Source: Altererythrobacter sp. Root672
GTDB lineage: Bacteria > Pseudomonadota > Alphaproteobacteria > Sphingomonadales > Sphingomonadaceae
Direction: 5' to 3'
Assembly (NCBI RefSeq): GCF_001427865.1
Contig: NZ_LMHH01000001.1
Location: 1,612,001 to 1,676,000 of the forward strand
DNA length: 64,000 nucleotides
The notes below the pieces were generated by a model. That model saw nothing but the letters and a program-made list of their open reading frames with translations. It was not told where the DNA came from and searched no databases. Position numbers and translations under genes: made by a program. Below are positions 62,447 to 64,000 of the stretch, one piece after another (the first letter of the stretch is position 1; the number at the start of each line of letters is the position of its first letter).

Positions 62447-62971
62447 TTAGGACGGCGCGTAGGCGATCCAGCGACCGCACAGCATGATCAGGCACCACAG
62501 CACGACCAGGAAGATCGCAATGGCCTTGGTGCCACCGCTAACCGTGTCGTTTACCGCGCTTTGGCGGCGCAGGCGGTGAGCAAAGCCAATCGCAATCAGT
62601 ACGCCCGATACGACCAGCACCATCTTGATCCAGAAGATCGAGTTGAGCAGGTTACGTACCGTATCGCCGAACAGCATGAGGCCGCCCGAAAGGACGATCA
62701 CAGCAAGCGCCCACCACAGGATCTTGGTGTAGCGCGCGGACGTTTCCGCCAGCGTGGCATGACCAGCCAGGTTGAACACGCGCATGTTGAGCATGAGCAC
62801 TGCCGCGAATGAGAAGGCGATACCCAGGATATGAGTCACCTGCATGATCGGGATCGCCCAGAAGCGCTCCACGATCCACAGCGACAGGGCCGACTCTGAC
62901 ATCGACTGCGCGAATTGATTGAGTGGCGTCGTGTAGAGCCACTGCGTGAAATTATATAATAAGTCGCCCAT
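62447..62971 (-). CDS. DUF6644-type membrane protein, paralogue 1
   Basis: 174 residues from the ATG at 62971 (MGDLLYNFTQWLYTTPLNQF). About four hydrophobic segments: MQVTHILGIAFSFAAVLML, ILWWALAVIVLSGGLMLFG, FWIKMVLVVSGVLIAIGFAH and ILVVLWCLIMLCGRW-like end. Histidines in VTHILG and GFAHRLRR match the paralogue's pattern. It is the first gene of a minus-strand pair, divergent from the PQQ dehydrogenase at 63428. Its place suggests a membrane partner for the periplasmic enzymes, for example an electron conduit to quinone. That is inference only. Confidence 0.7.
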   Translation of the reverse strand: MGDLLYNFTQWLYTTPLNQFAQSMSESALSLWIVERFWAIPIMQVTHILGIAFSFAAVLMLNMRVFNLAGHATLAETSARYTKILWWALAVIVLSGGLMLFGDTVRNLLNSIFWIKMVLVVSGVLIAIGFAHRLRRQSAVNDTVSGGTKAIAIFLVVLWCLIMLCGRWIAYAPS

Positions 62972-63427
62972 CAGGAAACTCTTTCTCCCTGCATTTGCCT
63001 TCCACTTGCAGGCCCGAGGATACGGACTCGCAGCGCGAGGCATCACCCCTTGTCTGCACAGCGGACGGCAAACTTGCCGAGTTAATAACGGTAACCGCCC
63101 GGTTACAACGCAGTTACACTACCGAAGCCTGCGCACCTTGACGTAACGCAAAACCCGCTAGCGTCAGGAAACGATCTCGCCAAGCCCTGTCGTTCACCCG
63201 ATCGTTCACTGGCGATTGACTATGTCTGACGCGCGCGAGATCGAAGGACTCGCTTCGCAAGTCAAGCGGCGCTGCGGTAGTGATACAAACTGCGACAATA
63301 GTGGGACCGAGGGCGACGCGAGAGGCCATTGTCAAACCCTCGAAGCGATCCTAGGACAGAATCAACGAGGGCTCGCTTTGGCGTGGTCCGATACGTCGGG
63401 TTTCGTACTGTTTGGGAGGGATAGTAT
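62972..63427. promoter_or_regulatory. Divergent control region of DUF6644 pair and PQQ dehydrogenase
   Basis: 456 bp without a convincing gene. It holds the palindrome at 63091-63106, a nearby GTTACA direct repeat (63102 and 63113), and a good ribosome site GGGAGG shortly before the start at 63428. Short frames on both strands have no recognisable product. The length is large for this gene-dense region, which fits a regulated divergent promoter. Confidence 0.55.
63091..63106. promoter_or_regulatory. Candidate operator palindrome
   Basis: GTAACCG (63091-63097) and CGGTTAC (63100-63106) are exact inverted arms around CC. It is placed 120 bp upstream of the DUF6644 start and about 320 bp upstream of the PQQ dehydrogenase start. 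It looks like a dimeric regulator site; no regulator gene is nearby in the window. Confidence 0.45.
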
Positions 63428-64000
63428 ATGCGTGTCGCAAAGGGCCTTAGGCTCGCGACAGGCTTGCTGCTTGCAGCCAGCACCGCCGCCATCGCTCAGG
63501 ACGCGATTCCTGATGGGGATTGGCAGACCATCAACCGCGATTCCGCGGCCACTCGCTATTCCCCTCTGGCGGACGTCAACCGGTCCAACGTCACCAACCT
63601 GACGCAGACCTGGGAATATCCGCTGCGCTCGTTCAACACTGCCGTGCCGGTGGTGATCGACGGCACCATGTTCTTTCCCGCGGGCAACCGCATCGTCGCG
63701 CTCGACGCTGACACCGGCCAGGAGCGCTGGGTCTTCACGATCCCGCCCGCCGGCGAACAGCCGCGCAATGCCTCGACTCGCGGTGTGGGCTACTGGCCCG
63801 GTGACGGATCCACGCCTGCTCGCATTCTGGTCATGGCCGGTTCGACGATGCTCGCGCTCGACGCCGCCAATGGCCAGCCTTCCGCCGGCTTCGGCGAAGG
63901 CGGGATGATCGATGTCGGCGTTTCCTTTGGCGGCTCGGTAACGATCGCCCAGGACGTGGCGATCATCGGTGCCGCGACGCTGGAGAATCCGATCGGCGTC
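63428..64000 (+). CDS. Exported PQQ-dependent dehydrogenase (partial, cut by window end)
   Basis: 191 residues visible, open to the last base. The signal peptide (RLATGLLLAASTAAIAQ) is followed by propeller repeats of the PQQ dehydrogenase type: TINRDSAATRYSPLADVNRS, VVIDGTMFFPAGNRIVALDADTG, RGVGYWPGDGSTPARIL and LALDAANGQPSAGFG. The GYWPGDG and sequence order are closest to the glucose/quinate-type propeller at 47783 (GVTWWPGDG). The start ATG 63428 has GGGAGG upstream. The active site and any haem domain lie beyond the window. It is the fifth such gene in 18.5 kb and divergent from the DUF6644 pair. Confidence 0.85.
   Translation, partial: MRVAKGLRLATGLLLAASTAAIAQDAIPDGDWQTINRDSAATRYSPLADVNRSNVTNLTQTWEYPLRSFNTAVPVVIDGTMFFPAGNRIVALDADTGQERWVFTIPPAGEQPRNASTRGVGYWPGDGSTPARILVMAGSTMLALDAANGQPSAGFGEGGMIDVGVSFGGSVTIAQDVAIIGAATLENPIGV

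Noticed and set aside
62946-63146. Short plus-strand frame in the divergent region before the last PQQ gene
   Set aside because: No ribosome site or conserved sequence; the region is better explained as a control region.

Overview
The window looks like chromosomal DNA of a high-GC alphaproteobacterium of the order Sphingomonadales (Sphingomonadaceae or Erythrobacteraceae). This is an inference. It rests on the circularly permuted two-piece tmRNA at 36985-37281 (tag ANDNEALALAA), the divergent hda / purM-purN arrangement, the pepA | lptD-surA-pdxA-rsmA block, a LigE-like beta-etherase homologue, dispersed CCTCCCC-type hairpin repeats, and REP-like palindromes of the CCTTCGACAAGCTCAGGACG type. 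No rRNA, tRNA, CRISPR array, phage or transposase gene was found.

Layout. 0.4-5 kb: an exported M16 zinc protease, an exported unknown protein, and purS-purQ without purL. 5-12 kb: a membrane GGDEF/EAL protein, then glmS and glmU with a VapBC toxin-antitoxin pair between them, then gph. 12-18 kb: a membrane protein, DUF2794, cysE, hda, an exported protein, purM, and a purN fused to an MmcQ/YjbR domain. 18-27 kb: racemase, ndk, holC and pepA on the minus strand, then lptD-surA-pdxA-rsmA on the plus strand. 27-36 kb: a CPA2 antiporter, malate synthase G, a 270-bp hairpin-rich element with 34-bp terminal inverted repeats, and an M20 hydrolase-astA-astB arginine-catabolism operon. 36-41.6 kb: an L,D-transpeptidase, tmRNA, mscL, lemA with two TPM-domain genes, a Nudix hydrolase and a ketopantoate-reductase-like gene. 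41.7-44.4 kb: an overlapping operon of a LigE-like GST, a D-2-hydroxyacid dehydrogenase and D-glycerate 3-kinase.

45.5-64 kb is the unusual part. Five separate PQQ-dependent dehydrogenase-type beta-propeller proteins (one cut by the window end) are all exported. Among them lie two small exported c-type cytochromes, an exported VOC protein, a HupE/UreJ-like membrane protein with its membrane-anchored partner, two paralogous exported proteins of a family I do not recognise, a secreted type-B carboxylesterase, and two paralogous DUF6644-type membrane proteins. Two of the dehydrogenases carry their own haem domain. I read this as a periplasmic module for ester cleavage and alcohol/aldehyde oxidation that passes electrons to cytochromes c. 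The substrate is unknown, and no PQQ biosynthesis gene is visible here. This island is the best candidate for a previously undescribed system.

Starts were chosen by hand where the longest reading frame ran into upstream non-coding DNA. Several genes appear to use GTG or TTG.
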